Under the pieces are notes generated by a model. It ran no database searches. It was not told the origin of the DNA and saw nothing but the letters and a program-made list of their open reading frames with translations. This document shows positions 15,853 through 23,594 of a stretch of 34,570 nt of DNA, in pieces (the stretch's first letter is position 1; each line of letters starts with the position of its first letter). The position numbers and the translations under genes were made by a program. Source of the stretch: Verrucomicrobiota bacterium (GTDB lineage Bacteria; Verrucomicrobiota; Verrucomicrobiia; Chthoniobacterales; JAFAMB01); assembly GCA_019233825.1 (NCBI GenBank), contig JAFAMB010000040.1, positions 1-34,570 of the forward strand, written 5' to 3'.

Positions 15853-15898
15853 GCCTGCATCGCTCACGAATCTTCAGAGATTTGCGAGCGATGCAGGC
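15853..15898. repeat. 46-bp palindromic repeat, copy 2
   Basis: The outer arms GCCTGCATCGCTC and GAGCGATGCAGGC match the other two copies exactly. The inner arms differ slightly (ACGAATCT against AGATTTGCG), so two pairs in the stem are weakened. It lies in the upstream region of the minus-strand glycosyltransferase, 11 bases before its start codon, so it would fall in the 5' leader or promoter. Confidence 0.8.
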
Positions 15899-15902
15899 TC
15901 AG

Positions 15903-15991
15903 GCAGCGGAATCCCGCCGCTCTTCGAGCTAGGGCGCGTCCGCAAGCCGGAAAAGGTCGCGCCACAGCGAAGCGACGGCGGATTCCGCTGC
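15903..15991. repeat. Inverted repeat GCAGCGGAATCC / GGATTCCGCTGC
   Basis: GCAGCGGAATCCCGCCG at 15903-15919 is matched in inversion by CGGCGGATTCCGCTGC at 15976-15991, with one extra C. CTTTTTGG follows the right arm. It could be the ends of a small dispersed element or a terminator-like structure; no gene is inside. Confidence 0.5.
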
Positions 15992-16073
15992 TTTTTGGAG
16001 AGTAGAATTTGAAGGCACTTTGTTTCAATTCATTTTAAATCAGGCTTTTAAACAGGCGCGCAGCGCCTCTTCG

Positions 16074-16173
16074 CTAGAATCCTTGAAAGGCAAGACCAAC
16101 GCGAAGTCAACGGAGAGACGCCGGAATAAAACTTGACCTGTCTGCAACATCTTTTGCCTTTCAAGGATTCTAG
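16074..16173. mobile_element. MITE-like 100-bp element, copy 2 (inverted relative to copy 1)
   Basis: The 100 bases have the same perfect 20-bp terminal inverted repeats, CTAGAATCCTTGAAAGGCAA at one end and its reverse complement at the other. As a whole the sequence is the reverse complement of 8261-8360 with one mismatch. It ends 53 bases before the tRNA-Met. A minus-strand open frame that runs through this element and the tRNA is a shadow. Confidence 0.82.
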
Positions 16174-16226
16174 CTTGAATCCGGAGGGATGTGCCTTAGT
16201 TTTTGTGTCCTTCGGAGTCTGAGAAA

Positions 16227-16299
16227 TGCCAGGGTAGCTCAGTGGTAGAGCAGGGGACTCATAAGCCCTTGGTCGCGAGTTCAACTCTCGCCCCTGGCA
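16227..16299 (+). tRNA. tRNA-Met (CAT anticodon)
   Basis: A 73-base cloverleaf. The acceptor arms TGCCAGG and CCTGGCA pair fully. The D arm is GCTC-AGTGGTA-GAGC, the anticodon loop is CTCATAA with anticodon CAT, and the T arm is GCGAG-TTCAACT-CTCGC. The anticodon stem GGGGA/GCCCT has a G-T pair and an A-G mismatch next to the loop. CCA is not encoded. It is most likely an elongator tRNA-Met; a CAT tRNA modified to read Ile AUA codons cannot be excluded from sequence alone. Confidence 0.93.
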
Positions 16300-16300
16300 G

Positions 16301-16349
16301 AGATTCTGCTGAGAAACCCGATCTCCAGCCGGGTTTCTCAGCAGAATCT
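16301..16349. terminator. Perfect 20-bp hairpin right after tRNA-Met
   Basis: AGATTCTGCTGAGAAACCCG (16301-16320) and its exact reverse complement (16330-16349) flank a 9-base loop and begin 2 bases after the tRNA. It is well placed to end or process the tRNA transcript, but no T tract follows. It may instead be another palindromic repeat family of this genome. Confidence 0.6.
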
Positions 16350-16409
16350 GCGCGCGCTTGGCCTTGATCCGAACAGAAGAGGGGTTAGTTTGCCCAGTCC
16401 GCAAATTTT

Positions 16410-16886
16410 ATGGACTTCCTGAACAACTATTTCTATTGGGGCCTCGGCATTGGTGTCGTCCTGGGCTTGATCGGAATCGGTTTCACCATTATGCGACTTT
16501 GGGATACCAAAGGTGAAGTGAGACGTTTGAAACGGCACCTCGCGGACAAGCTCGAACTTGAATCCGAAGCGACCAACAGGTTGCGCCTGGATCTGCAGGA
16601 GTTGAAACAACAGAACGAAAATCTCCGAATCAAAGTCGCAAACTTGAACCAGTTTCCGGACAAGCGTTTGCAGAGGGAGCTGGAGATCTACGCGAGAGCT
16701 GAGCGCTTTATGGTGTCCAGCTCGCCCGGTTTTCCAGCGGTCTGGGAAGAGGCTAAGCGGAGCGCCGTAACCGGCCTCGAACAAGAAGAAAGTGGCAAGA
16801 GTCTGCCGAAACGCGTGTTTAACGCCCTCTTGAATCGTCCGTCATCGAAAAGTTCAAATTCCGATCCCGGCCACGATGGAGCTTAG
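16410..16886 (+). CDS. Membrane-anchored coiled-coil protein of unknown function
   Basis: A 158-residue protein with one N-terminal membrane segment (WGLGIGVVLGLIGIGFTIM) and a charged helix after it. From about residue 33 to 95 the pattern EVRRLKRHLADKLELESEA, LRLDLQELKQQNENLRIKV and LQRELEIYARAE is strongly heptad-like, so a coiled coil is expected. The C-terminal part is polar and ends in a Ser/Asp-rich tail. This layout resembles LapA-like or YhcB-like small membrane proteins, but no specific family motif is seen. It sits between the tRNA hairpin and rpsT with no operon partner. Confidence 0.65.
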   Translation: MDFLNNYFYWGLGIGVVLGLIGIGFTIMRLWDTKGEVRRLKRHLADKLELESEATNRLRLDLQELKQQNENLRIKVANLNQFPDKRLQRELEIYARAERFMVSSSPGFPAVWEEAKRSAVTGLEQEESGKSLPKRVFNALLNRPSSKSSNSDPGHDGA

Positions 16887-17047
16887 CCTGCCCCGGCAGC
16901 GAGCTGTAGAGCCGCAACCGCAAAGGACGAGGTGTCGGCGTATCGGCGAACGCGGAGATGTAGGCGAAGCGCCCCGCTTTGCTTCTTCATCAGATCGATG
17001 CAAAACGAGACGCTGCGCCTACACGAGTCCGCCCTACCGGCCTTTAC

Positions 17048-17076
17048 TTGACACGCTGAAATGAGGTGATAGTCTT
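17048..17076 (+). promoter_or_regulatory. Possible promoter of rpsT
   Basis: A perfect TTGACA stands at 17048-17053, with a weak -10 candidate AGTCTT after a 17-base spacer. The leader between it and rpsT contains the hairpin-like GGGCTCCTGCAGAGCT. The -10 is poor, so this is tentative. Confidence 0.25.
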
Positions 17077-17099
17077 TGGGCTCCTGCAGAGCTGACCAT

Positions 17100-17384
17100 A
17101 TGGCAAACACACGATCGGCCGCTAAGCGAAAAAGGCAAACCGAGCGACGTACCAATCTGAACAAGAGCATCTTGTCAGGTTTGAAGCATCAGCAGAAAAG
17201 GCTTGCCGCGGCGGTTGCCTCCGGAGACAAAGCGAACGTGCAGGTTGCGTTAAATCTACTGGCCTCCCGCCTGGATAAAGCGGCGAAGCGCGGCGTTGTT
17301 CATCGGAATCTCGCGAATCGGCGGAAGAGCAGGGCTGCAAAGGTTGTTGCGATAGCTTCAAGCAAGGCAGAGACGGGCCGGTAG
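17100..17384 (+). CDS. rpsT: 30S ribosomal protein S20
   Basis: A 94-residue basic protein that binds 16S rRNA in the small subunit. MANTRSAAKRKRQTERRTNL and NKSILSGLKHQQK fit the S20 start, and the last third (LDKAAKRGVVHRNLANRRKS) contains the conserved KAA.KG.+H.N.A.R+KSR motif. ATG 17100 gives the family's normal N-terminus; the frame is open upstream but without a plausible S20 extension. The 186-base spacer after it has the small hairpin GTTCCGCG-GA-CGCGGAAC (17447-17464) and nothing else I can name. Confidence 0.95.
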   Translation: MANTRSAAKRKRQTERRTNLNKSILSGLKHQQKRLAAAVASGDKANVQVALNLLASRLDKAAKRGVVHRNLANRRKSRAAKVVAIASSKAETGR

Positions 17385-17570
17385 AGCGAGGCTCCCGGCT
17401 CCGCACCGGTTCCCTCTTGCTGCGTCGGGCCAGCAGGGGCGCCATAGTTCCGCGGACGCGGAACGACGGCGGCCGTCCGAGCCGAGGGACGAGCACGCCG
17501 CACTGGCCTTTGATGACGTCACGCACCGCGGCTCCGGCGGAGTCTTGCCCTAACGCGCCTTTTTTGGGGA

Positions 17571-17930
17571 TTAGCTGATCTGGTCGGTCAGCTCGAGGCG
17601 ATCTGCGACTCGGCCAAGGCCCTCCTGGGCCGGTTCGGTCACGTCAAGAAAAAGTATAGTGGCCTCAAAGCTCGGATACCGTTCCTCGATGCGTTCGCAG
17701 GAGACGACCATACCGGTTACATCCTCACATACCGGACAATCTTCAGGACCGACGGGGTGAGCGCAGATCCGGATTGCGAGCTGGGTTCCGAGCGGAAAAC
17801 GCCAGCGCGACCTTAGCACGATCCCATTCTCGCTGATTACGAGGTCACCGGGATTTCCGAAGCAACAATCGATCCCGTAGTCGAGATAAATCGCGAAGTC
17901 CGCGTCTTGGGAATCACCTGGAGCACACAT
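17571..17930 (-). CDS. Small PilZ-like protein
   Basis: 119 residues on the minus strand. The centre reads IVLRSRWRFPLGTQLAIRI, then GMVVSCERIEER and ATILFLDV, which resembles the beta-barrel of PilZ domains (S...+..+P.G..L.+.+, then G.VV.C, then +..+.F.D+). The N-terminal RxxxR and D/NxSxxG signature for cyclic di-GMP is not convincingly present (VISENGIVLRSR is the nearest), so nucleotide binding is doubtful. A short Cys-containing insert (HPVGPEDCPVCED) is unusual. It ends a run of minus-strand genes. The assignment is tentative. Confidence 0.5.
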   Translation of the reverse strand: MCAPGDSQDADFAIYLDYGIDCCFGNPGDLVISENGIVLRSRWRFPLGTQLAIRICAHPVGPEDCPVCEDVTGMVVSCERIEERYPSFEATILFLDVTEPAQEGLGRVADRLELTDQIS

Positions 17931-17978
17931 TGCTTTCGCTATGCCGACGTGGGAAAGGTAGTCTCGAACTCGCTTGAG

Positions 17979-18737
17979 TCAAGGTTGGTCGCTCATCTCA
18001 GATTCTACTTCTCCCATTATGCGGCGCGCGAGTCGGCCAAGCAGATAGGTCGTTACGATAGTGACGATGAAGCCGCTCCCCCAGAGTAGATAATCGTGCA
18101 GATCCGGTTTTCGGGTTCCTCGCGCCATATCGACGCCGAATTGCCCGAGAGTACCAATAAACGCGTAGAGAAAGAGTCCCGGACTTTGACCGAGCGCCAC
18201 CCAGAGCAGACAGCGGCTGAGACGCACGCGGGTTAACCCATAAAGGTAATTTAACAGGCTCGAAGGTGCCAACGGGTTCAGTTGTGACAATACGACGATC
18301 TTCCAGCCGTGGCGCGCTATGGCTCCGTCCAGGATGCGCAGTCTGCGGTGGTTGGAAAGGAGCCTGTCAATACGCTGGCGTCCCACTTTTCTGGCGATCA
18401 TAAAGGCAGAGGCTGCTCCCAAGAGGTTTCCCGCTAAAACCAAAAAAAATCCCCACCAGAGCCCAAAAAAGAATCCGCCGCCCATGCTCAGGATCCCGCC
18501 CGGCAATAGCAACAAATTACAAAGTGCATAGGTAATCGGGTAAACGAGGCCGCTCCAAAAACCGAGCTGCTGAACATACTCGCGTGCATCGCCGATCCAG
18601 TTGAGGATCGGATATTTTGTGGATGCGGCGAAGAGGGCAACCAGAGCGAGCAGCAGTCCGCCCCATTGAATAATCCAGGACCAAGGGACCCTATGATAAG
18701 TTGCGGACGAACTGTGCGAGCTCGGCGGTGGTGTCAT
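17979..18737 (-). CDS. TVP38/TMEM64 (DedA-like) membrane protein
   Basis: A 252-residue integral membrane protein. After a Ser/Pro-rich start come WIIQWGGLLLALVALFAAS, LVYPITYALCNLLLLPGGIL and the family core GGGFFFGLWWGFFLVLAGNL, followed by GAASAFMIARKVGR. SQLNPLAPSSLLNYLYGLTR matches the second conserved loop of the family (R..P..P...+NY..G), though the usual Arg is Gln here. Family members are thought to move or balance lipids across membranes. Its first 47 bases overlap the 3' end of the homocysteine methyltransferase gene in another frame, which suggests tight coupling. No in-frame ATG closer to the membrane segment was seen. Confidence 0.88.
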   Translation of the reverse strand: MTPPPSSHSSSATYHRVPWSWIIQWGGLLLALVALFAASTKYPILNWIGDAREYVQQLGFWSGLVYPITYALCNLLLLPGGILSMGGGFFFGLWWGFFLVLAGNLLGAASAFMIARKVGRQRIDRLLSNHRRLRILDGAIARHGWKIVVLSQLNPLAPSSLLNYLYGLTRVRLSRCLLWVALGQSPGLFLYAFIGTLGQFGVDMARGTRKPDLHDYLLWGSGFIVTIVTTYLLGRLARRIMGEVESEMSDQP

Positions 18738-20514
18738 AAGCGAGGAAAGGTGTGATCAGGTAAATTCCGGGGAAATACTCCAAAACGGCACGCACCACGT
18801 CTTTCGCGATTTCTATGCCTTGACGACGTCCTTGTGGTCCTTCCGTCCCGGCCATGCGAGACCGGATTTCATCCGGGACGATGATTCCCGGAACCTCATG
18901 ATGTAAAAACTCAGTCTGTTTTCCGTTCAACAACGGCCAAACGCCAGTCAATATCGGTACCCTGAGATGCTTGGTTCGTGTGTGCATCTGTTTAACGAGC
19001 GTCTGATCGAAAACTGGTTGCGTCATGACGTAACGCGCCCCGGCTGCGATCTTGCGTTCGAGTCGTGAGATTTGAGCGTCCAGGTTTTTGGCGTTGGGAT
19101 TAAAGGTGCAACCCGTAACGAAATCTGTGGGGTATTTAATGTTCTTGCCCGCAAAGTTATAGCCTTTATTCAAGCCGCAGATGATCTCCATCAGTTGGAT
19201 GGAGTTAACATCGTATACAGAAGAAGACCCTGGATGATCGCCGAATTTGGCAGGGTCTCCGGTCAAAGGCAAGATGTGTCTGATGCCAAGTGCAGCGATA
19301 CCCATGAGCTCGCTTTGGAGGCCGATGAGATTTTTGTCTCGGCAGCTGATGTGGAGCAAAGGCATTATGTTGTACTGCTGTTTGAGGATCGCGCCGATCG
19401 CCAGGTTGCTGACGCGGAGAATCGCCAGCGAATTATCTGCCAAGGTGATCGCGTCGCTGCCGGCATCGATTAAGGCCTGCGCCGCCGTGAAGTATTTTGC
19501 AAGATCCAGGGTCTTGGGCGGATCAAGCTCGGTCACGACGACCGTCTGACCGCTGGCCATTAAATCCAGGATGCTGGTCTCGGCCGGTCTTCTCTCGGTT
19601 TTTAATTCCGGTTCAGCGAACCATTGGATAACCGGTTTCGACCGAACCGGTTTTAAGCCGGCGATCGCTTTCGCCACTTCGCGAATGTGCTGCGGTCCAA
19701 CACCGCAGCAGCCGCCAATCAGGCTCGCGCCTTGCGTGACAAATTCCTTCGCCGCCTGACCCAGATACTCCGGCGCAGCGTTGTAAAGGTAACGTCCATT
19801 TTGATAACGGGCATATCCGGCGTTAGGAAATGCACTGATCAAAAATTCAGCCGGAATCCGTCGCAAAACGCGCAGCATCGCGCGCGGGCCGGTGACACAG
19901 TTGACTCCAACGACGTTGGCACCGAGTCGGACCAGCTCCCGAAACGCCTGAGTAATCGGCAAGCTGGATGGCAATCGGCCTTCCTCGGAGGATACCATCG
20001 AGCAGATGACGGGAATCTTGGCGTCGAGTTTTCTCACGGCGTCGAGAGCGATCCGGATTTCTTCGAAATCCAGGAACGTCTCCAGAAAAACAACGTCGAT
20101 CCCAGCATCCAGGAGCGCTTCCGCCTGTTCCCTGAACAATGCTGCTCGGTCGCTGTTTTGACCCTCGGTTTGAGGATCTGCGATCCCCAGTGGCCCGATG
20201 CTCGCGGCCAGATAAGTTGGACGCGAGCCGATGGATTGACGCGCCAACTGGACCGCCGCCTGATTCAGTTCTTTAACGCGACTCTGCAAGCCATGTTTTG
20301 AAAGTCGCGCACCGTTTGCTCCGAATGTATTGGTCTCGATCAAGCGAGCGCCCGCCTGTACATAAGAGTCATGAATGCGCGTGACCAGGTCGGGCGCGGA
20401 AACGTTCAGTTCTTCAAAACAGACTTCGAGCGGCACTCCCGCCGACATCAACTCGGTTCCCATCGCGCCGTCGCCGCACACTACAGCAGACTTTAGTTCT
20501 TCCAGAAAATCCAT
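18691..20514 (-). CDS. Bifunctional homocysteine S-methyltransferase / 5,10-methylenetetrahydrofolate reductase
   Basis: A 607-residue fusion. The N-terminal ~290 residues are a cobalamin-independent-type homocysteine methyltransferase (pfam S-methyl_trans): GDGAMGTELMSAG, GARLIETNTFGANGARL, VGVNCVTGP and GASLIGGCCGVGP, giving the zinc ligands Cys206, Cys269 and Cys270. From about residue 318 the chain is a MetF-type reductase: TVVVTELDPPKTLDLAKYF, DAITLADNSLAILRVSN, HILPLTGDPAKFGDHPGS and ARYVMTQPVFD. The two halves would supply methyl groups as 5-methyl-THF and use them in methionine synthesis, as in YitJ-type proteins. No SAM or B12 riboswitch is recognisable in the 138-base upstream spacer, which is filled by a repeat array. 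Confidence 0.92.
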   Translation of the reverse strand: MDFLEELKSAVVCGDGAMGTELMSAGVPLEVCFEELNVSAPDLVTRIHDSYVQAGARLIETNTFGANGARLSKHGLQSRVKELNQAAVQLARQSIGSRPTYLAASIGPLGIADPQTEGQNSDRAALFREQAEALLDAGIDVVFLETFLDFEEIRIALDAVRKLDAKIPVICSMVSSEEGRLPSSLPITQAFRELVRLGANVVGVNCVTGPRAMLRVLRRIPAEFLISAFPNAGYARYQNGRYLYNAAPEYLGQAAKEFVTQGASLIGGCCGVGPQHIREVAKAIAGLKPVRSKPVIQWFAEPELKTERRPAETSILDLMASGQTVVVTELDPPKTLDLAKYFTAAQALIDAGSDAITLADNSLAILRVSNLAIGAILKQQYNIMPLLHISCRDKNLIGLQSELMGIAALGIRHILPLTGDPAKFGDHPGSSSVYDVNSIQLMEIICGLNKGYNFAGKNIKYPTDFVTGCTFNPNAKNLDAQISRLERKIAAGARYVMTQPVFDQTLVKQMHTRTKHLRVPILTGVWPLLNGKQTEFLHHEVPGIIVPDEIRSRMAGTEGPQGRRQGIEIAKDVVRAVLEYFPGIYLITPFLAYDTTAELAQFVRNLS

Positions 20515-20524
20515 GAGTTAAAAC

Positions 20525-20621
20525 GTTTCTCGTTGCTGGTTTCTCGTTGCTGGTTTCTCGTGTGCTGCTGTCGCATCAAAGGGTTACGAGAAACGAAAAA
20601 CCAGAAACGAGAAACCAGAAA
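20525..20621. repeat. Inverted pair of GTTTCTCGTTGCTG tandem arrays
   Basis: The left part (20525-20561) repeats TTTCTCGTTGCTGG about 2.5 times. The right part (20586-20621) holds ACGAGAAAC and CCAGAAACGAG units, that is, the same motif inverted. The pair can fold into a long imperfect hairpin, in the spacer between panC and the homocysteine methyltransferase gene. Confidence 0.75.
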
Positions 20622-20652
20622 GGCTTTAAGCCAGCATGTTAACCGCGGATGC

Positions 20653-21495
20653 TCACTCCACCAAGAGATTATCAATCAGGCGCGTCGCGCCAAAAAAGAC
20701 GGCCGCGGCAAGAAGGACCGGCAACCTGATTGGCTCTTTGGGCTGAAGCGTTTTCGGATCGACGGCCACGACGTAATCGACTTTGGCGAGCGATCCGCGC
20801 TCGATGCGGCGTCGCATCCAGTTCTCCAGAGCTTGCCGTCGAACCGCCTGCGTTCGTATCTTCAGCTCGGCTTCGCGGAGCGCCTGTTGGATCAAGGGTG
20901 CCTGTTTTCGTTCTTCCGCGCTGAGATAAACATTCCGCGAACTGAGCGCTAGTCCGTCCGATTCGCGGACCGTCGGATGGCCGATGATCCGCACTGGAAT
21001 ATTCAGATCGCGTACCATTCGGCGCAAAATTGCGAGCTGCTGAAAGTCCTTTTCGCCGAAGACTGCAGAATCGGGTTGAACAAGATTAAATAATTTCGTG
21101 ACGACCGTGCACACACCCGCGAAATGGCCGGGACGAGAAGTTCCGCACATCGCCGCGGCCATCGTCGATTCATTCACGGTAACGGATGCATCGGGGGCGT
21201 ACATTTCGGCAGGTGCAGGTGCGAACACAACGTCGCATTTTCGTTCCCGGAGGAGCGAGCAATCACGTTTAAAAGGGCGGGGATATTTGTGAAAGTCTTC
21301 TCGGGGGCCGAATTGCGTTGGATTTACAAAGATGCTGACAACGGTGGATCCACGGCGTCCGGCAAGACACCTGGCATGATCGACCAGGGCAAGGTGTCCT
21401 TCATGGAGGGCTCCCATGGTGGGGACCAGGATCAGCGGTCGAGGCAAACGCCGGCTGAGCCGGCGCATCCCGGTTAGGGACTCAACTATGCGCAT
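20653..21495 (-). CDS. panC: Pantothenate synthetase
   Basis: A 280-residue PanC, which joins pantoate and beta-alanine with ATP to form pantothenate. The nucleotidyl-transferase signature is intact: LVPTMGALHEGHLALVDHAR (HxGH-type motif), VSIFVNPTQFGPREDFHKYP, GHFAGVCTVVTKLFNLVQPD, VFGEKDFQQLAILRRMVRDL and SDGLALSSRNVYLS (KMSKS-like SSRN). Length is normal. It lies 33 bases downstream of the oppC-type permease gene on the same strand and could be read through from it, though no functional link is expected. panB and panD are not in the window. Confidence 0.96.
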   Translation of the reverse strand: MRIVESLTGMRRLSRRLPRPLILVPTMGALHEGHLALVDHARCLAGRRGSTVVSIFVNPTQFGPREDFHKYPRPFKRDCSLLRERKCDVVFAPAPAEMYAPDASVTVNESTMAAAMCGTSRPGHFAGVCTVVTKLFNLVQPDSAVFGEKDFQQLAILRRMVRDLNIPVRIIGHPTVRESDGLALSSRNVYLSAEERKQAPLIQQALREAELKIRTQAVRRQALENWMRRRIERGSLAKVDYVVAVDPKTLQPKEPIRLPVLLAAAVFFGATRLIDNLLVE

Positions 21496-21528
21496 ATCGG
21501 TTTTTTCCGAATTAGTTTCTCATCAAAA

Positions 21529-22428
21529 TCATCTTCTTTGCCTCGGATCGAGCGCGTCACGCAGACCATCCCCGAGAAAGTTCAGGGCAAGGAGAGTCAG
21601 CGACATGGCGATAGCCGGGAAGACCAGCAACCACCAGTAACCCTTGACAGGATTGATCACTTGCGCCGCGTCACTCAACAACAAGCCCCAGCTTGCCAGA
21701 GGCGCTTGAACACCGACGCCGAGAAAACTGAGAAAGGATTCGTCCAAAATGACAGCCGGTACCGTCAGTGTCAGGTAAACCAGCGCTACGCCGATCAGGT
21801 TCGGCAAAAGGTGCTGAAAAATGATATTGAAATGACTCTGACCGATGCTGCGGGCGGCCAGCACAAATTGTTGCGATTTGAGGCTGAGTACCTGGCCCCT
21901 CACAATCCGCGCCATCGTGAGCCATTCGGTCAAGCCGAGGCAAAGAATCAAAATAACGATTTTTGAGTAACCGATAAGGGCTTGTAGTCCGTGAGTTTCC
22001 ATGCCGCGGCGAAGCAGGGGGTCGAGCGCACTGATTAAAACGAGCAAAAAAATGAGTCTCGGAATCGCGTACAGCACGTCTACAAACCGCATCATGATCG
22101 AGTCGGCCTGACCGCCACCGTACCCTGCAACCATTCCATAGATGATCCCGACAACAAAACTCACGAGTGCACCGGCGATCCCGACGATCATGGAAATCCG
22201 GGCCCCAAGCAAAACCCGGTAGAGCAGATCCCGGCCATTCAGGTCGGTCCCGAAGGGATGCTGGTCAGAAGGCGGCAAAAAGCTGTTGCGAGTGACTTCT
22301 CCGAAGCCGGCCGGCAGGAAACCCGGCCCAAAAATTGCCGCGAGAGCGACCACAATGAGGATAATCGCCGAGGCGACTGCGGCGGGATTCCGACGGAGCT
22401 TAGTCCAAGGGGACTGAGACTTAGTCAT
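21529..22428 (-). CDS. Oligopeptide/dipeptide ABC transporter permease, OppC/DppC type
   Basis: About 299 residues from ATG 22428, which overlaps the stop of the upstream permease (ATGACTAA). The first membrane segment (VASAIILIVVALAAIFGPGF) is followed by the OppC signature HPFGTDLNGRDLLYRVLLGA and RISMIVGIAGALVSFVVGII. The cytoplasmic EAA loop (FVLAARSIGQSHFNIIFQHL, LPNLIGVALVY) docks the ATPase. A longer frame to 22467 is open, but the overlap start is more natural. With the OppB-type gene it would make the membrane channel of a peptide or nickel-type importer. No binding protein or OppD/F ATPase genes adjoin it. Confidence 0.93.
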   Translation of the reverse strand: MTKSQSPWTKLRRNPAAVASAIILIVVALAAIFGPGFLPAGFGEVTRNSFLPPSDQHPFGTDLNGRDLLYRVLLGARISMIVGIAGALVSFVVGIIYGMVAGYGGGQADSIMMRFVDVLYAIPRLIFLLVLISALDPLLRRGMETHGLQALIGYSKIVILILCLGLTEWLTMARIVRGQVLSLKSQQFVLAARSIGQSHFNIIFQHLLPNLIGVALVYLTLTVPAVILDESFLSFLGVGVQAPLASWGLLLSDAAQVINPVKGYWWLLVFPAIAMSLTLLALNFLGDGLRDALDPRQRR

Positions 22429-23341
22429 AGAGCGTGATGCGGCGATCCAGGAAGCCATAAAGGACATCGACTATCAGGTTAAACAGCACCAGCAGCGTGC
22501 AGTAGACGATGACCACCCCTGCGAGCAAAAACCCGTCCCGGTTGAGCACTGAATTGACGAAAAAACTGCCGGCCCCGGGAATACTAAAAATGCTTTCCAC
22601 TACTATCGATCCGGTCAGCAAATTGGCCGCAAGCGGGCCCAGAAATGATACGACCGGAAGAATCGCGACTCGCAAAGCGTGTTTGTAAATGACGGCGTTT
22701 TCACTGAGGCCCTTCGCGCGGGCCGTGCGAATGTAATCCTGGGTCAATATCTCCAGCATGCTTGCCCGGGTGAGTCGAGCGATGTAGGCTGCGTATGGTG
22801 CCGCAAGGGTGATCGAGGGCAGGATAAGACTTTGGAGAGTGCCCCAGCCGCCCACAGGGAGCACAGGAACGTAAATTGCGAAGACAAGCACCAGGAGTGG
22901 GCCGATGACAAAGGAGGGTAAGGATATGGCGAACAATGCGGCCAGCATGGCGGTTCGATCGATCCAGGTGTGTTGCTCTGCCGCGGCCAGCGACCCCAGA
23001 AAAACACCTCCGATGGTGGCCACACAAAAGGCGATCCCACCCAATAATCCGGAGACAGGCAGGCTGTCAGCTAGGATTTCGTTGACAGACCGGCTCCGGT
23101 ATTTCGTCGAGAGTCTCAAATCGCCGTGCACCAGATCTCCGAGATAGTTGATATACTGTTCCGCGAGCGGCCCATCTAATTTGTACTTGGCGAGAAGCTG
23201 TTTCTCGATGTGCTCCGGTAACTTTCGTTCCCTGTCGAACGGTCCGCCCGGCATGAGACGGACGAGGAAAAAGGTGATCGTGACGACGCAGAAGAGGATG
23301 ACTATCAATCCGAGACATCTTGTCGCGATGAACCTGAGCAT
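22421..23341 (-). CDS. Oligopeptide/dipeptide ABC transporter permease, OppB/DppB type
   Basis: A 306-residue permease. The first membrane helix (CLGLIVILFCVVTITFFLVR) is followed by LMPGGPFDRERKLPEHI and a periplasmic stretch ending in LRLSTKYRSRSVNEILADSL, then PVSGLLGGIAFCVATIGGVF, all as in OppB/DppB. ILTQDYIRTARAKGLSENAV with KHALRVAILPVVSFLG is the EAA loop. Six membrane helices are expected. It overlaps the OppC-type gene by 8 bases. Upstream is a repeat array and then apt, so the usual substrate-binding protein gene is missing from this locus. Confidence 0.94.
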   Translation of the reverse strand: MLRFIATRCLGLIVILFCVVTITFFLVRLMPGGPFDRERKLPEHIEKQLLAKYKLDGPLAEQYINYLGDLVHGDLRLSTKYRSRSVNEILADSLPVSGLLGGIAFCVATIGGVFLGSLAAAEQHTWIDRTAMLAALFAISLPSFVIGPLLVLVFAIYVPVLPVGGWGTLQSLILPSITLAAPYAAYIARLTRASMLEILTQDYIRTARAKGLSENAVIYKHALRVAILPVVSFLGPLAANLLTGSIVVESIFSIPGAGSFFVNSVLNRDGFLLAGVVIVYCTLLVLFNLIVDVLYGFLDRRITLYD

Positions 23342-23350
23342 GGAAGGGCG

Positions 23351-23588
23351 GTCAGGAGTACACGGAGTTGCAGGAGTTCAGGAGTTCAGGAGTCAGGAGT
23401 TGCAGGAGTTCAGGAGTTCAGGAGTCAGGAGTCAGGAGTCAGGGGAACTGGAGCGTGCCGCACTAAAGAGGGTACAAAATGCCATACAGCCCTTCGGGCA
23501 AGATCCACGCTTTCACTTTCTTCGCGCAACTTAACGTCTGGAACCCGGACTTCTCCTGAACTCCTGCAACTCCTGAACTCCTGCCTCC
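23351..23588. repeat. GGAGTTCA/GGAGTTGCA tandem array facing an inverted copy
   Basis: 23351-23442 is built of CAGGAGTT, CAGGAGT and GGAGTTGCA units of 7-9 bases. 23551-23588 carries the inverse, CTCCTGAA, CTCCTGCAA and CTCCTGCC. About 110 bases of unrelated sequence lie between. The whole non-coding spacer between the OppB-type gene and apt is occupied by this structure, which could form a long imperfect hairpin. Confidence 0.85.
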
Positions 23589-23594
23589 TACCCC

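Noticed and set aside
16048-16404. Minus-strand frame through the MITE-like element and tRNA
   Set aside because: It reads through a tRNA and a hairpin repeat and has no coding signature; a similar chance frame exists over the other element copy.
17485-17570. Rho-independent terminator for rpsT ending in TTTTTT near 17560
   Set aside because: The T run is not directly preceded by a stable stem; the nearest hairpin (GGCTCC-GGC-GGAGTC) is too far upstream.
20515-20652. SAM or cobalamin riboswitch ahead of the methionine-synthesis fusion
   Set aside because: The spacer is almost fully occupied by the inverted tandem array and no riboswitch core elements are seen.
23351-23442. CRISPR-like short direct repeats
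   Set aside because: Units are 7-9 bases with no unique spacers between them, and no cas genes are near; it is a tandem array with an inverted partner.
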